DNA of 32,723 nt. It comes from Flavobacterium sp. (GTDB lineage Bacteria; Bacteroidota; Bacteroidia; Flavobacteriales; Flavobacteriaceae). Below the pieces are notes generated by a model, which had not been told where the DNA came from, made no database searches, and worked only from the letters and a program-made list of their open reading frames with translations. The stretch lies in assembly GCA_030152225.1 (NCBI GenBank), contig JASLHL010000174.1, positions 1-32,723 on the forward strand, written 5' to 3'. Below are positions 7,348-16,047 of this stretch, one piece after another (within the stretch, counting starts at the first letter, position 1; each line of letters begins with the position of its first letter). A program made the position numbers and the translations under genes.

Positions 7348-8601
7348 ATGAAAATATATAAATTTGGTGGGGCTTCTGTAAAAGATGCTGACAATGTAAA
7401 AAACGTAGCTCAAGTACTGCGTACTGTGGGATATGCTGATAGCCTACTCATCGCATCAGCCATGGGTAAAACAACCAATGCCCTCGAAGTGGTCGTACAC
7501 AACTATTTTCAAAATCGCTTTGATTTAGCTGAATCCGTACAAACCGTTAAAACGTATCACTTCGAGATTTTACATGATTTATTTATCGATATGAATCATC
7601 CGGTTTACCAAGCGATCGAGGAATTATTTACATCGCTAACTTCTTTTTTGTTGAACAATAAATCGCCTAACTACAATTTTGTCTATGATCAGATTGTCAG
7701 CTATGGCGAATTGCTATCGACCACTATTCTACACCACTATTTACACCATGCAGGTATTGAAAATATGTGGATGGATGCTCGAAATTTAATTAAGACGGAT
7801 ACTACCTATCGCGATGCCAATGTACAATGGGACACGACTTGTGCAGCCATTACGCAAGCCATCGATAAAAAAGAGCTGTATATCACCCAAGGGTTTATCG
7901 GTTCGGATTACAATGGTTTTTCTACGACCTTGGGCAGAGAGGGTTCGGATTATTCTGCAGCGATCTTTGCTTATGCCTTACATGCAGAAAGCGTGACTAT
8001 TTGGAAAGATGTACCAGGTGTACTCAACGCAGATCCTCGTTATTTCGAGGAAACAACACTCTTGGAGCAAATTTCCTATCAAGAAGCCATTGAATTGGCG
8101 TTTTATGGGGCCTCTGTTATACACCCTAAAACACTACAACCGCTACGTCAAAAGGAAATTCCACTTTATGTAAAATCCTTTGTCAATCCGACCTTAGCAG
8201 GAACCTCCGTGTCACGTGGAGCGGATTTAAAACCCGCGATTCCCTGCTTTATCGTCAAGAAAAATCAACTATTGATTTCGCTTTCATCCAAAGATTTCTC
8301 GTTTATCATGGAGCAAAACATTAGCGATATTTTCAAGCTTTTTTGCGAATATAACATCAAAGTCAATGTCATTCAAAACTCGGCCATCAGTTTTTCTGTT
8401 TGTGTGGAGGATAAATTCAATCACTTTGAAGCATTGCGTCAAAAGCTCAACCATCAGTATCGCGTGAGCTATAATGAAAATGTTTCCCTCTACACGATTC
8501 GCCATTTTGACGAGGCCTCTGCTGATCGTATCTTACTTGATCGCACGCTTTTATTAAAACAGGTCAATCGAGAAACCATGCAAATTGTAACCAAAGAATA
8601 A
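7348..8601 (+). CDS. Aspartate kinase, stand-alone
   Basis: Phosphorylates aspartate to 4-phosphoaspartate, the entry step to lysine, threonine and methionine synthesis. 417 aa. Motifs: KFGGASV (5-11), SYGELLST (near 118-125), TTLGREGSDYSA (193-204, the TLGRGGSD kinase motif) and VPGVLNADPR. The C-terminal part (about 300-417) looks like one or two ACT regulatory domains (FIMEQNISDIFKLFCEYNIKVNVI), so allosteric control is likely. No homoserine dehydrogenase domain. An in-frame TTG at 7342 exists, but ATG at 7348 gives the standard MKIYKFGG start. lysC or thrA-type naming cannot be decided from sequence alone. A terminator follows the stop. Confidence 0.93.
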   Translation: MKIYKFGGASVKDADNVKNVAQVLRTVGYADSLLIASAMGKTTNALEVVVHNYFQNRFDLAESVQTVKTYHFEILHDLFIDMNHPVYQAIEELFTSLTSFLLNNKSPNYNFVYDQIVSYGELLSTTILHHYLHHAGIENMWMDARNLIKTDTTYRDANVQWDTTCAAITQAIDKKELYITQGFIGSDYNGFSTTLGREGSDYSAAIFAYALHAESVTIWKDVPGVLNADPRYFEETTLLEQISYQEAIELAFYGASVIHPKTLQPLRQKEIPLYVKSFVNPTLAGTSVSRGADLKPAIPCFIVKKNQLLISLSSKDFSFIMEQNISDIFKLFCEYNIKVNVIQNSAISFSVCVEDKFNHFEALRQKLNHQYRVSYNENVSLYTIRHFDEASADRILLDRTLLLKQVNRETMQIVTKE

Positions 8602-8605
8602 CGAG

Positions 8606-8634
8606 ATAGCTTCATTTTTATGAAGCTATTTTTG
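8606..8634 (+). terminator. Terminator after aspartate kinase
   Basis: Perfect 10-bp stem ATAGCTTCAT / ATGAAGCTAT with loop TTTT and a following T run, 5 nt after the stop codon. Confidence 0.88.
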
Positions 8635-8664
8635 TTTCCCTAGGTTTTGTTCCCGTGGGGGAGC

Positions 8665-8698
8665 TTTGTTAAATATTATGATAAATACACTACTTTTG
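8665..8698 (+). promoter_or_regulatory. Promoter of the large outer-membrane protein gene
   Basis: TTTG at 8665-8668, 22-bp gap, exact -7 box TACTTTTG at 8691-8698. The ATG at 8721 would be only about 15 nt from the expected transcription start. Confidence 0.7.
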
Positions 8699-8720
8699 AG
8701 GAATTGGAGTTTATAGTTAG

Positions 8721-11700
8721 ATGAACCTACAGCGAATTTTATTTCTTTTCCTTTTTTGGTATTCTTGCGGCTATGCACAAGAAGGGAATTCGCTGTATCA
8801 ACAACGGACTTGGGAAGCAGGACAGACGAGCATTCAATTGCCTCCCACCCCACTGAACAATAGTTTTTTTGAAATACGAGATGCGCATAATGTGCTAGTC
8901 TCTCCTGCTGCTTATCACGTAAACTTTGAGACAAATACCGTTACTTTACTCCAATCCACGCTCGATTTTCCACTAATACTCTACTATTTAGAGCTACCGT
9001 CGTTTTTAACCACGCCCATAAGCTATTATGATACCTCGCGTATTGTGCCCAATGAAGCAGGGAACTTCACCTATCAACACTCAACCAGCCACAAACCTGC
9101 TTTTGTTCCGTTTGAGGGGCTAAATACCATGGGAAGTTTATCGCGAGGATTAACCATGGGAACCAATCAAAGTGCAGTTACCTCATCCAATTTAGATTTA
9201 CAGATCACAGGAAATTTATCCGATCGCGTCAAAATTCGCGCGTCTATTCAAGATAATAACCTACCGCTACAATATGGGGGTTACTCACAAAAAATCAATG
9301 AATTCGACCAAATTTTTATTGAGCTATTTTCCGATACTTGGTCTATTCGAGCAGGAGATATTTTCTTAGAAAATAGAAGCCGACGTTTTTTAAACTTCAA
9401 CAAAAAAGTACAGGGGTTATCGACGCGTTTTATCTTTGGAGATGAGGAAAATAAAACGACTATCGAAGCCGCTGCTGCCTTGGCACGAGGTCAATACACC
9501 CGCAGTACCTTTAACGGTCAAGAGGGAAATCAAGGTCCATATAAATTAAAAGGGGGTAATGGAGAGCTATACATCTTAATTGTCTCGGGTTCTGAAAAAG
9601 TGTATGTCAATGGATTACTCCTACAACGAGGAGAAGAAAATGACTATGTTATCGATTACAACTCGGGAGAATTGCGTTTTACTACGCGTTATCCCATTAC
9701 TGCTGACATGCGTATTGCTATTGAATACCAGTACACGGATCGCAACTATACCCGTTTTGTGGGTTATGGAAATATTCAACATGAAACCAAAACCTGGCAA
9801 CTGGGAGTAAGTGTTTTTACAGAAACGGATTTAAAAAATCAAAACCTCCAACAGAACTTAACAGAAGAGCAAATCGACATCCTCAAACAAGCAGGAAATG
9901 ATCCTGCACGTATGATTGCTCCTTCTGCTTATCGCGATACCTATTCGGAAAACAAAATTCTTTATACCAAGGAGCAAACGGTGGAGGGGCAAGCGTATTT
10001 TGCCTTTTCAACAGATCCTGAAGCCGAATTATACCACGTCACCTTTATGGCAGTGGGGAACAACCAAGGGGATTATGTTCTAAAGAGCACCCAGTCCATT
10101 GGACGCATATACGAATACGTCACGCCCCTTAATGGCGAACCACAAGGAAATTATTCTCCTGTGGTCAAACTCGTTGCTCCCATACAAAATACCATTGCGA
10201 CCTTTAATGCGGCCTATCACCCTTCTGAGAAAACGGCAGTAGATGTAGAGCTTGCCTTCAGCAATCACGATGCCAATTTATTCTCGTCTTTAGACCAGGA
10301 AGAGAACAAAGGTTGGGCTACCGCGATGAAAGGAAAACAACGTCTATGGACGCACAACCAAACGCAATTAAATGTAGTGACAGACCTCCAATTCATCCAC
10401 AAGAATTTCCATTCCTTAGAAAATCTATTTTCGATTGAATTTGATCGCAACTGGAATTTACAATATGCAGAAGGAAATCAAAGTTTATTAACGGGAGGAT
10501 TAGAGCTTATCACAGCAGGAAAAGGAAGCGCCACTTATCTCGTTGAACAGCTTAATTTTGGTTCTGACTACAAGGGACATCGACAAAATTTAACGGGAAC
10601 TTGGCAGGCTAAACCTTGGTTCATTCAAACGCAGAATAGCCTTATGCAAGCGGATGGAATAATACAAAAAACAACCTTTATCCAAAGTCATTCTCAGGCC
10701 AAATACCATTGGGATCAAAACTATATAGGTACGCGTATCGATTTTGAACAAAACAAGGAAACGGATCAAGAGACCCAGCTCCTCCATCCCATCAGTCACC
10801 GATACACTTCGGTAGATTTATTTGTAGGTCGCGGAGATTCACTGGGGAAAAACATCGAGTTGGGGTACCAATTTCGAATCAACGACAGCCTCCAAAACAA
10901 CAAATTAGCTCCTTTTTCAAAGGCACATACGTTTTATTTAAAATCACAGCTTCTCAAATCGGAAACGCGCGATTTAAATCTCTATGCGAATTACCGATCC
11001 GTACGTCCTGTGGATGAAGCAAAACCAACAGAGAATACCGTAAATAGTGTATTGACCTACCGCGATCAGTTTTTTAAGGGATTTGTTCAATCGCATACTT
11101 TATATGAAATTAGCTCAGGAACCATTGCTCAGCAAGAATTCACCTACTTAGAAGTTGAACCTGGTCGAGGACAATACATGTGGATTGACTACAACAACAA
11201 TGGCATACAGGAATTGGAAGAATTCGAACTTGCCCCTTATCCTGATTTAGGAAAATATGTACGCTTATACTTACCAAGTCAGGTTTTCTTGCCAACCAAT
11301 CAAAACAAGCTCACCCAAACACTAACGCTAAATCCAGCAGCGCTTTGGCAAAATGAAACGGGAATCAAACGATTGCTTGCTTTTTTCTACAATCAAACCT
11401 CGTATAGCATCGACCGTAAAGATCTGAAAAAAGGCAACCAACTTAGACTTCATCCATTCACTGCAGATGAAGAGCAGATGGTAGGATTAATGGAGAATTT
11501 CAACAATTACCTCTATTACAATCGCGGCAAAAAACGCCATAGTGTTACGTATATGTACACCCAATCAAAGAGTAAAAACTTACTGTCCTATGGTACGACA
11601 GAAAACAAGATTAAAACCCATCAATTAGGCTACAATCACCTCATTCAAAAAACGTGGCTGATTGATCTATTGGGTAAAACCACCCAACAGGAGACCCAAT

Positions 11701-12131
11701 CCCCTTCTTACGCAAGTAAAAACTACGAGCTTCAAATTCAAGGTTTTGAAACTAAGCTTTCTTATCTGTTTTCATCCCAAGCGCAAGTGGATGTGTTCTA
11801 TATCTTCCAAGAGAAAAAGAACCAAACAGCTGAATTCGAAAATTTACAACAACATCGCATCGGTGCTTCCTTTACAGTAAATCAGCCAAAACTATTCACC
11901 ATGAATGGCGAATTCTCCTTTTTTCAAAATACCTTTACAGGTAATGCCTTCTCTCCTATTGGCTATCAAATGTTGGAGGGATTACAACCCGGGAAAAATA
12001 TGACTTGGCGTTTGATGTTCCAGAAGAACTTAACCAATTACCTAGATCTTAGTTTGAATTATCAAGGCCGAAGCAACGAATCTACAGCAACTATTCACAC
12101 GGGAAGTGTACAATTGCGTGCGTTTTTTTAA
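8721..12131 (+). CDS. Very large secreted, probably outer-membrane beta-barrel protein of unknown function (SprA-like repeats)
   Basis: 1136 aa with a cleavable signal peptide (about 1-19, cut after YA). The rest is rich in alternating polar/aromatic strands typical of an outer-membrane barrel. Segments resembling the N-terminal region of the flavobacterial gliding/T9SS protein SprA are visible: MGSLSRGLTMGTNQS (from 137), DLQITGNLSDRVKIRASIQD, FDQIFIELFSDTWSIRAGDIFLEN, and VYVNGLLLQ...DYVIDYNSGELRFT (to about 321). Near residue 821, WIDYNNNGIQELEEFE resembles a calcium-binding EF-hand loop. It is about half the length of SprA, so it is not SprA itself. Single gene with its own promoter; a SprA-like or substrate-channel role is inference only. 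I do not recognise a named family. Confidence 0.75.
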   Translation: MNLQRILFLFLFWYSCGYAQEGNSLYQQRTWEAGQTSIQLPPTPLNNSFFEIRDAHNVLVSPAAYHVNFETNTVTLLQSTLDFPLILYYLELPSFLTTPISYYDTSRIVPNEAGNFTYQHSTSHKPAFVPFEGLNTMGSLSRGLTMGTNQSAVTSSNLDLQITGNLSDRVKIRASIQDNNLPLQYGGYSQKINEFDQIFIELFSDTWSIRAGDIFLENRSRRFLNFNKKVQGLSTRFIFGDEENKTTIEAAAALARGQYTRSTFNGQEGNQGPYKLKGGNGELYILIVSGSEKVYVNGLLLQRGEENDYVIDYNSGELRFTTRYPITADMRIAIEYQYTDRNYTRFVGYGNIQHETKTWQLGVSVFTETDLKNQNLQQNLTEEQIDILKQAGNDPARMIAPSAYRDTYSENKILYTKEQTVEGQAYFAFSTDPEAELYHVTFMAVGNNQGDYVLKSTQSIGRIYEYVTPLNGEPQGNYSPVVKLVAPIQNTIATFNAAYHPSEKTAVDVELAFSNHDANLFSSLDQEENKGWATAMKGKQRLWTHNQTQLNVVTDLQFIHKNFHSLENLFSIEFDRNWNLQYAEGNQSLLTGGLELITAGKGSATYLVEQLNFGSDYKGHRQNLTGTWQAKPWFIQTQNSLMQADGIIQKTTFIQSHSQAKYHWDQNYIGTRIDFEQNKETDQETQLLHPISHRYTSVDLFVGRGDSLGKNIELGYQFRINDSLQNNKLAPFSKAHTFYLKSQLLKSETRDLNLYANYRSVRPVDEAKPTENTVNSVLTYRDQFFKGFVQSHTLYEISSGTIAQQEFTYLEVEPGRGQYMWIDYNNNGIQELEEFELAPYPDLGKYVRLYLPSQVFLPTNQNKLTQTLTLNPAALWQNETGIKRLLAFFYNQTSYSIDRKDLKKGNQLRLHPFTADEEQMVGLMENFNNYLYYNRGKKRHSVTYMYTQSKSKNLLSYGTTENKIKTHQLGYNHLIQKTWLIDLLGKTTQQETQSPSYASKNYELQIQGFETKLSYLFSSQAQVDVFYIFQEKKNQTAEFENLQQHRIGASFTVNQPKLFTMNGEFSFFQNTFTGNAFSPIGYQMLEGLQPGKNMTWRLMFQKNLTNYLDLSLNYQGRSNESTATIHTGSVQLRAFF

Positions 12132-12140
12132 TGGTTGTTC

Positions 12141-12173
12141 TTTGGGCGGTTTATCTCACAGCGTTTACATTTG
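12141..12173 (+). promoter_or_regulatory. Upstream copy of a duplicated promoter for the LigT-like gene
   Basis: TTTG (12141-12144), 21-bp gap, exact -7 box TACATTTG (12166-12173). It lies mostly in the first copy of the 50-bp repeat at 12147-12196. It would give a leader of about 150 nt. Confidence 0.6.
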
Positions 12174-12267
12174 TTTTGGTATTCGATGAATCTTCGATTT
12201 GCTCTTTGCTCTTTGCACGGTTTATCTCACTGAGTTTACATTTATTTTGATGTTCGATGAATCTGCG
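12147..12267 (+). repeat. Imperfect 50-bp direct repeat, period 71 bp
   Basis: Copies 12147-12196 and 12218-12267 match at 44 of 50 positions without gaps; CTTTG just upstream is shared too. Each copy carries a -7 box with TTTG 21 bp upstream, so the duplication copied a whole promoter. A short GCTCTTT doubling lies between the copies. Confidence 0.85.
12212..12244 (+). promoter_or_regulatory. Downstream, decayed copy of the duplicated promoter
   Basis: TTTG (12212-12215), 21-bp gap, TACATTTA (12237-12244): the last base of the -7 box is changed from G to A compared with the first copy, which probably weakens it. Confidence 0.45.
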
Positions 12268-12329
12268 TTACGATTTGATTTTTATCAACGTTATTGTAAC
12301 TTGTAAAGGTAAACCGTAAACTAACTAAC

Positions 12330-12893
12330 ATGTACAGCGATAAATATTCTTTGTGTTTCCAACCCGATGAAGTCTTAATTGAGCAAGTGAAAATGCTAAA
12401 ATTACAATTGGGAGAAGCTATTGGTTGGTATAACAGTAAGAATTCATTGGCCCATTTAACCATTGCTGAATTTCAAGCGAGTGAAGCCGACATTCAACGC
12501 ATGCAGCAACAAATTCAGCGTTGTTGTACAAGTTTTACACCAGTAGAAACGTATTTAACCGAATTTGGAACTTATCCCAATGGGACTTTTTTTCTTGCCG
12601 TAGACGCAATTGCCAAACCGCAATTAAGGGAATATGCACAAAAATTATTTCAAACCTTGCAGTTAAAAAAAGCATACAAATGCACGGATCCTCACTTGTC
12701 TATTGGGCGAAAATTAGACCCTAATAAAATCCAAAAGGCCTATGCGTTGTTTGAACAGCCTGATTTACATTTTACTTGTAATCAAATTGTATTAAGACGT
12801 CTCAACACGCAACGACGACAATTTGATATCCTTTCAACGTATCCTTTTTTATCCCAACCGTTGATTGAAGATACACAGTTAACCCTATTTTAA
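12330..12893 (+). CDS. 2'-5' RNA ligase / cyclic phosphodiesterase family protein (LigT-like)
   Basis: 187-aa member of the 2H phosphoesterase superfamily, which acts on 2'-5' or cyclic phosphate bonds in RNA or nucleotides. The two catalytic H-x-T/S-x motifs are both present: HLTIAEF with His42 and Thr44, and HLSIGR with His122 and Ser124, separated by about 80 residues as usual. The C-terminal CNQIVLRRLNTQRRQFDILSTYPF segment is the standard final strand pair. Cytoplasmic, no signal. The substrate cannot be told from sequence. Preceded by a tandemly duplicated promoter; CsaA follows 74 bp downstream with its own -7 box. Confidence 0.88.
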   Translation: MYSDKYSLCFQPDEVLIEQVKMLKLQLGEAIGWYNSKNSLAHLTIAEFQASEADIQRMQQQIQRCCTSFTPVETYLTEFGTYPNGTFFLAVDAIAKPQLREYAQKLFQTLQLKKAYKCTDPHLSIGRKLDPNKIQKAYALFEQPDLHFTCNQIVLRRLNTQRRQFDILSTYPFLSQPLIEDTQLTLF

Positions 12894-12938
12894 AGTGCTT
12901 TTTTGCCAATTGACAAATTCTCTTCTTCTTTTTTTTCT

Positions 12939-12946
12939 TATTTTTG
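12939..12946 (+). promoter_or_regulatory. -7 promoter box for csaA
   Basis: TATTTTTG, exact TAnnTTTG match, 21 nt upstream of the ATG at 12968. The nearest TTG (12910-12912) is 26 bp away, a little far. Confidence 0.5.
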
Positions 12947-12967
12947 AGTTTACACAAAACTTAAATT

Positions 12968-13318
12968 ATGGAAAACAGCAACAATAATACGCTAACGTGG
13001 GATGATTTTATGAAAGTAGAAATGCGCGTTGGTACAATTATTCAAGCCGAAGAATTCAAAGAAGTCCGCAATCCTGCTTATAAATTAGTTGTTGATTTTG
13101 GCGAAGAGATTGGGTTGAGAAAAACATCAGCTCAAATTACCAAACTATATACCCCAGAGGAATTAATAGGAAAACAAGTGATTGCCGTCGTTAATTTTCC
13201 ACCAAAACAAATTGCTAATATCATGAGTGAATGTTTGGTCATGGGAGCAGTAGAAGGAAAAGAAGTAACCCTAATGAGTTTAGATAAACCCGTAAAAAAC
13301 GGATTAAGAATAGGCTAA
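12968..13318 (+). CDS. csaA: CsaA, tRNA-binding / export-related chaperone
   Basis: 116 aa, the full family length: a single OB-fold tRNA-binding domain of the Trbp111/CsaA type. Key stretches: WDDFMKVEMRVGTIIQAEEF, NPAYKLVVDFGEEIGLRKTSAQIT and the C-terminal VKNGLRIG. In Bacillus, CsaA has been described as a chaperone that binds SecA and preproteins; the tRNA-binding fold suggests a nucleic-acid role as well. The same fold forms the C-terminus of the MetRS encoded at 16732-18792. Terminator directly downstream. Confidence 0.92.
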   Translation: MENSNNNTLTWDDFMKVEMRVGTIIQAEEFKEVRNPAYKLVVDFGEEIGLRKTSAQITKLYTPEELIGKQVIAVVNFPPKQIANIMSECLVMGAVEGKEVTLMSLDKPVKNGLRIG

Positions 13319-13327
13319 TAAAGCAAA

Positions 13328-13355
13328 AAAAAGGTTTCCACATGGAAACCTTTTT
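13328..13355. terminator. Bidirectional terminator between csaA and the DUF2891 gene
   Basis: Perfect inverted repeat: A5 plus GGTTTCC, loop ACAT, GGAAACC plus T5. It sits between two converging genes. Confidence 0.88.
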
Positions 13356-13363
13356 CTATTTAT

Positions 13364-14476
13364 TTATTGGTGTAACAAAGCGTATAAGGCAAATGTTCCC
13401 AACCAATGACTTCCCATATAGTCATCATCCGTAATATTGCCAAACGAGGTCTCAAAATGATGGTTTCCAATAGGGCGTAGGTGCGCTAACTCTGGAAGTT
13501 TTTTAGCGAGATCTGCTAAACAAGTTGCTCTGCTAAAATTCAAACCATCTAAATGTACCAAATGACCATCCGTACGATCGGAAACCTTCCCCACTTCTAG
13601 TTCAAAATCTGTAGCAAAAACATCGGGTAAAAAGGCCGTTAACCACGTTCTAAATGCAGTTTCGTCCTGAATTTTACTCATCAATCGCGCCTCTTCTAAG
13701 CATGGAGAAAGGAAATCATGTCCACTAGGTTCAAAGGCCAAATTACAGTGTATATCCTTTGCATAGAGTCGATGTGCAGTTTCTACAAGTAAGCTTTCGA
13801 AATCCGTTTGCTTCATCAAACGCGCATATTCTAACGACAAAGACAAACCATAGGCTGTATTATCGTGGGTTCCCGTGCGAATTGGATAATTTAATTTGGG
13901 CAAATAAGTGGTGTAGCGCTCCATCAATACCTGTGCTAATGGCTCTAAATAGCTAGCCCAACGCTGAGCATCCTCGTCCTCCCAAGTGGACAGCGCACCA
14001 TGCAGTTGAAATAACCAGGCCCATCCATAGGTGCGTTCAAACGTCTTATTATTGGGATCGTCAAAGAAAGCTAACTCAACCTTGACATGTTCAGGTGTAA
14101 TCAACGTATTCAGACGCTTGCGAATTTCACCATTTTGATCCAACTCTGGAAAGCGCTTCATCAGTTCAATAATAGACCAGTACCCATGTACTGCGGAATG
14201 CCAATCAAAACAACCATAAAAAATAGGGCGCAATTGTTGAGGCGTCTTTAGATCCGTATCCGCCCCTAAAACTTGCCCCAATTTATTGGGATATTCCTGT
14301 TCAATACAATGCAAAGGCAAAGCGATAATCTTTTGCGCTTCCCTTACACTTAACACTAGAGGAGCCGTTGTCTCCATTGAGGTTTCTATTGTTTTTTCTT
14401 CAACCTTGTTCTTTTCTTTGGGTGTACATCCAAGTAGTGCTAAACTCAGCAAGGTTAAAACACTTATTTTTCTCAT
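13364..14476 (-). CDS. DUF2891 family lipoprotein
   Basis: 370 aa. Residues 1-16 form a lipoprotein signal ending LLGC, followed by a charged, Thr-rich linker to about residue 38. The rest matches the DUF2891 family: GCFDWHSAVHGYWSI, RTYGWAWLFQLHGAL, RTGTHDNTAYGLSLSLEYAR, EPSGHDFLSPCLEEARLM, HLDGLNFSRATCLA and DDYMGSHWLGTFA. Several conserved His, Trp and Asp residues in an all-helical (alpha/alpha toroid-like) pattern suggest an enzyme acting on sugars or similar substrates, but the function is unknown. It is transcribed alone, converging on csaA and diverging from the small lipoprotein gene at 14665. Confidence 0.85.
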   Translation of the reverse strand: MRKISVLTLLSLALLGCTPKEKNKVEEKTIETSMETTAPLVLSVREAQKIIALPLHCIEQEYPNKLGQVLGADTDLKTPQQLRPIFYGCFDWHSAVHGYWSIIELMKRFPELDQNGEIRKRLNTLITPEHVKVELAFFDDPNNKTFERTYGWAWLFQLHGALSTWEDEDAQRWASYLEPLAQVLMERYTTYLPKLNYPIRTGTHDNTAYGLSLSLEYARLMKQTDFESLLVETAHRLYAKDIHCNLAFEPSGHDFLSPCLEEARLMSKIQDETAFRTWLTAFLPDVFATDFELEVGKVSDRTDGHLVHLDGLNFSRATCLADLAKKLPELAHLRPIGNHHFETSFGNITDDDYMGSHWLGTFALYALLHQ

Positions 14477-14627
14477 TGTATCTCGTTTAGCTCACAAGGT
14501 AGGAATTATTCTAAAAATAAAGACCTTCAAAATTGAAATAATCAACTCCATTTATCAAACAACCACTCTCCTATCTTTTTGACTATCTACACCTTACAAA
14601 AAGAATAGGGTTTAGAAATAAATGCCG

Positions 14628-14655
14628 TTTGGACGATCACTTTTTTGTACATTTG
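14628..14655 (+). promoter_or_regulatory. Promoter of the small lipoprotein cluster
   Basis: TTTG (14628-14631), 16-bp gap, exact -7 box TACATTTG (14648-14655). The ATG at 14665 lies only 9 nt after the box, so the transcript should have a leader of a few nucleotides at most. Confidence 0.55.
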
Positions 14656-14664
14656 AAATAAAAA

Positions 14665-15231
14665 ATGCATAAAATCACCCTACCCTTTTTAAGTGTCCTC
14701 CTGTTAACAGTCACTTTCATCTCCTGTGACAATAAGTCTTTGAATTCATCCAAGGCTATTACAGCAATTGAAGCATACATGGAAACACAACCCATTTATG
14801 AAAGTACGATCTTTACTGTTGGAGATACCAAACTCAGAACTAGAAAAGACGCAGATCTCATTCAGCAATACCAACAATTAGCAGAGGAAGGATACCTCAA
14901 TCTTGCAGATTTTAGCACCAAAAAACGCTTTATGTCGAAAGACAGCCTATGGCAAGGAACGATCAAATTAACAGCAAAAGCACATCCATATGTCTTAGAG
15001 CAAAAAGGCAATAAAATCAAAGTAAAAACCATTGAATACTTGGTTGATAAGGACAATGGATTCCAATTGGATTCCAAAGGTAAAAAGTCCGCTACAGCGA
15101 CAGTAATGTTGAAAAAAAGCCCTACGCCTTTTCATTTCTTGAAGGAAGATAAATCACCGAATACGGAATTTATCACGAGAAAATTCAAAATGAAGTATGC
15201 CGAAGAAACAGGCTGGAAAATCACAAAATAA
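14665..15231 (+). CDS. Lipoprotein of unknown function
   Basis: 188 aa. Residues 1-20 form a lipoprotein signal (lipidated Cys21 in FISC, then DNKS). The mature part starts with a helical segment (SSKAITAIEAYMETQ) and continues as mixed beta structure with many Lys, with no catalytic motif I can recognise. The signal peptide fixes the start at 14665, although the -7 box lies only 9 nt upstream. First gene of a tight unit: the membrane protein gene starts 3 bp after its stop. Confidence 0.75.
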   Translation: MHKITLPFLSVLLLTVTFISCDNKSLNSSKAITAIEAYMETQPIYESTIFTVGDTKLRTRKDADLIQQYQQLAEEGYLNLADFSTKKRFMSKDSLWQGTIKLTAKAHPYVLEQKGNKIKVKTIEYLVDKDNGFQLDSKGKKSATATVMLKKSPTPFHFLKEDKSPNTEFITRKFKMKYAEETGWKITK

Positions 15232-15234
15232 TCC

Positions 15235-15702
15235 ATGGGTAAGAATATTTTTATTTTAGTTTTAATACAGGCCTTACTAGCGGTATTAATGGCATTTATG
15301 ATATCTAAAATGTCGTTTATTGGACGTATGGGTATTACTTTTTTATATCGCGAATACCTCGTTTTAAAATCCCCATGGAAAACAGCACTTGTTATTTTTG
15401 CTGTTCAGCTTTTTCTCATTGTGATTTTAGCTTTTTTCAAATATTTTACTCCAGCAAAAATTGCCAATACGTTGGCTATTTTCACCATACTTATCGGATT
15501 AGGTGCGGCTTATTACACCTACCTTGATTTTACGATGACCTCACATAAATACATGAAGAGCAATTTTCACACGGGTTTTTATTTATTTTGGGGCGCTTGG
15601 ATCTTTTCTGCAATTTTCTTTCTATTTTTAAAGAAAAAGAAAGTAGTCCTGACAGACTTAGCATCCACAACACCTAATCTCGAAACGGAATCACTTTCCT
15701 AA
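15235..15702 (+). CDS. Four-helix integral membrane protein of unknown function
   Basis: 155 aa with four predicted membrane helices at about residues 4-24, 48-69, 74-96 and 112-133, then a Lys-rich tail (LKKKKVVL) and a polar C-terminus, which points to both ends in the cytoplasm by the positive-inside rule. No family recognised. It follows the lipoprotein gene by 3 bp and precedes the next lipoprotein gene by 13 bp, so all three are probably co-transcribed. Confidence 0.72.
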   Translation: MGKNIFILVLIQALLAVLMAFMISKMSFIGRMGITFLYREYLVLKSPWKTALVIFAVQLFLIVILAFFKYFTPAKIANTLAIFTILIGLGAAYYTYLDFTMTSHKYMKSNFHTGFYLFWGAWIFSAIFFLFLKKKKVVLTDLASTTPNLETESLS

Positions 15703-15715
15703 ATGAACCACTCAC

Positions 15716-15976
15716 ATGAAAACACAATACTTCTTTCCCTTGGTTTTAGTGGCTGTCGCTTTAACCCATTGTACAAATAAAAGCAAAGAGACACAGGAGC
15801 CTCAACGCATCAAGCTAGAACAACCTGCTTCTACAAACGCTACACAGCCGGTTCAAATCCCGATGCACGCCACCAAGGAGAACAGTTCATCTGGGCTTAC
15901 TTCATTCAAAATCAAGGAAGAAATGAAGCAAGAGATGCAAGAAAATGCAAGAGAAAAAAATACAATCGAAGAATAA
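15716..15976 (+). CDS. Small lipoprotein of unknown function
   Basis: 86 aa. Signal peptide 1-18 ends ALTHC with Cys19 as probable lipid site; His before Cys is unusual but tolerated in Bacteroidota. The mature part is hydrophilic and Gln/Glu/Lys-rich, probably disordered, with a short charged helix at the end (EEMKQEMQENAREK). No family recognised. Third gene of the small exported-protein unit. Confidence 0.65.
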   Translation: MKTQYFFPLVLVAVALTHCTNKSKETQEPQRIKLEQPASTNATQPVQIPMHATKENSSSGLTSFKIKEEMKQEMQENAREKNTIEE

Positions 15977-16047
15977 GGTTTAACGTCTAATTATTTTTAT
16001 TCCAACTAAAAATAGTTAAGTTTACTTGACAAACCAATTAACTAATC

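Noticed and set aside
8626..8934. 102-codon minus-strand frame overlapping the promoter and start of the large barrel gene
   Set aside because: It covers a perfect plus-strand promoter and the signal peptide of the real gene, and its sequence shows no recognisable domain.
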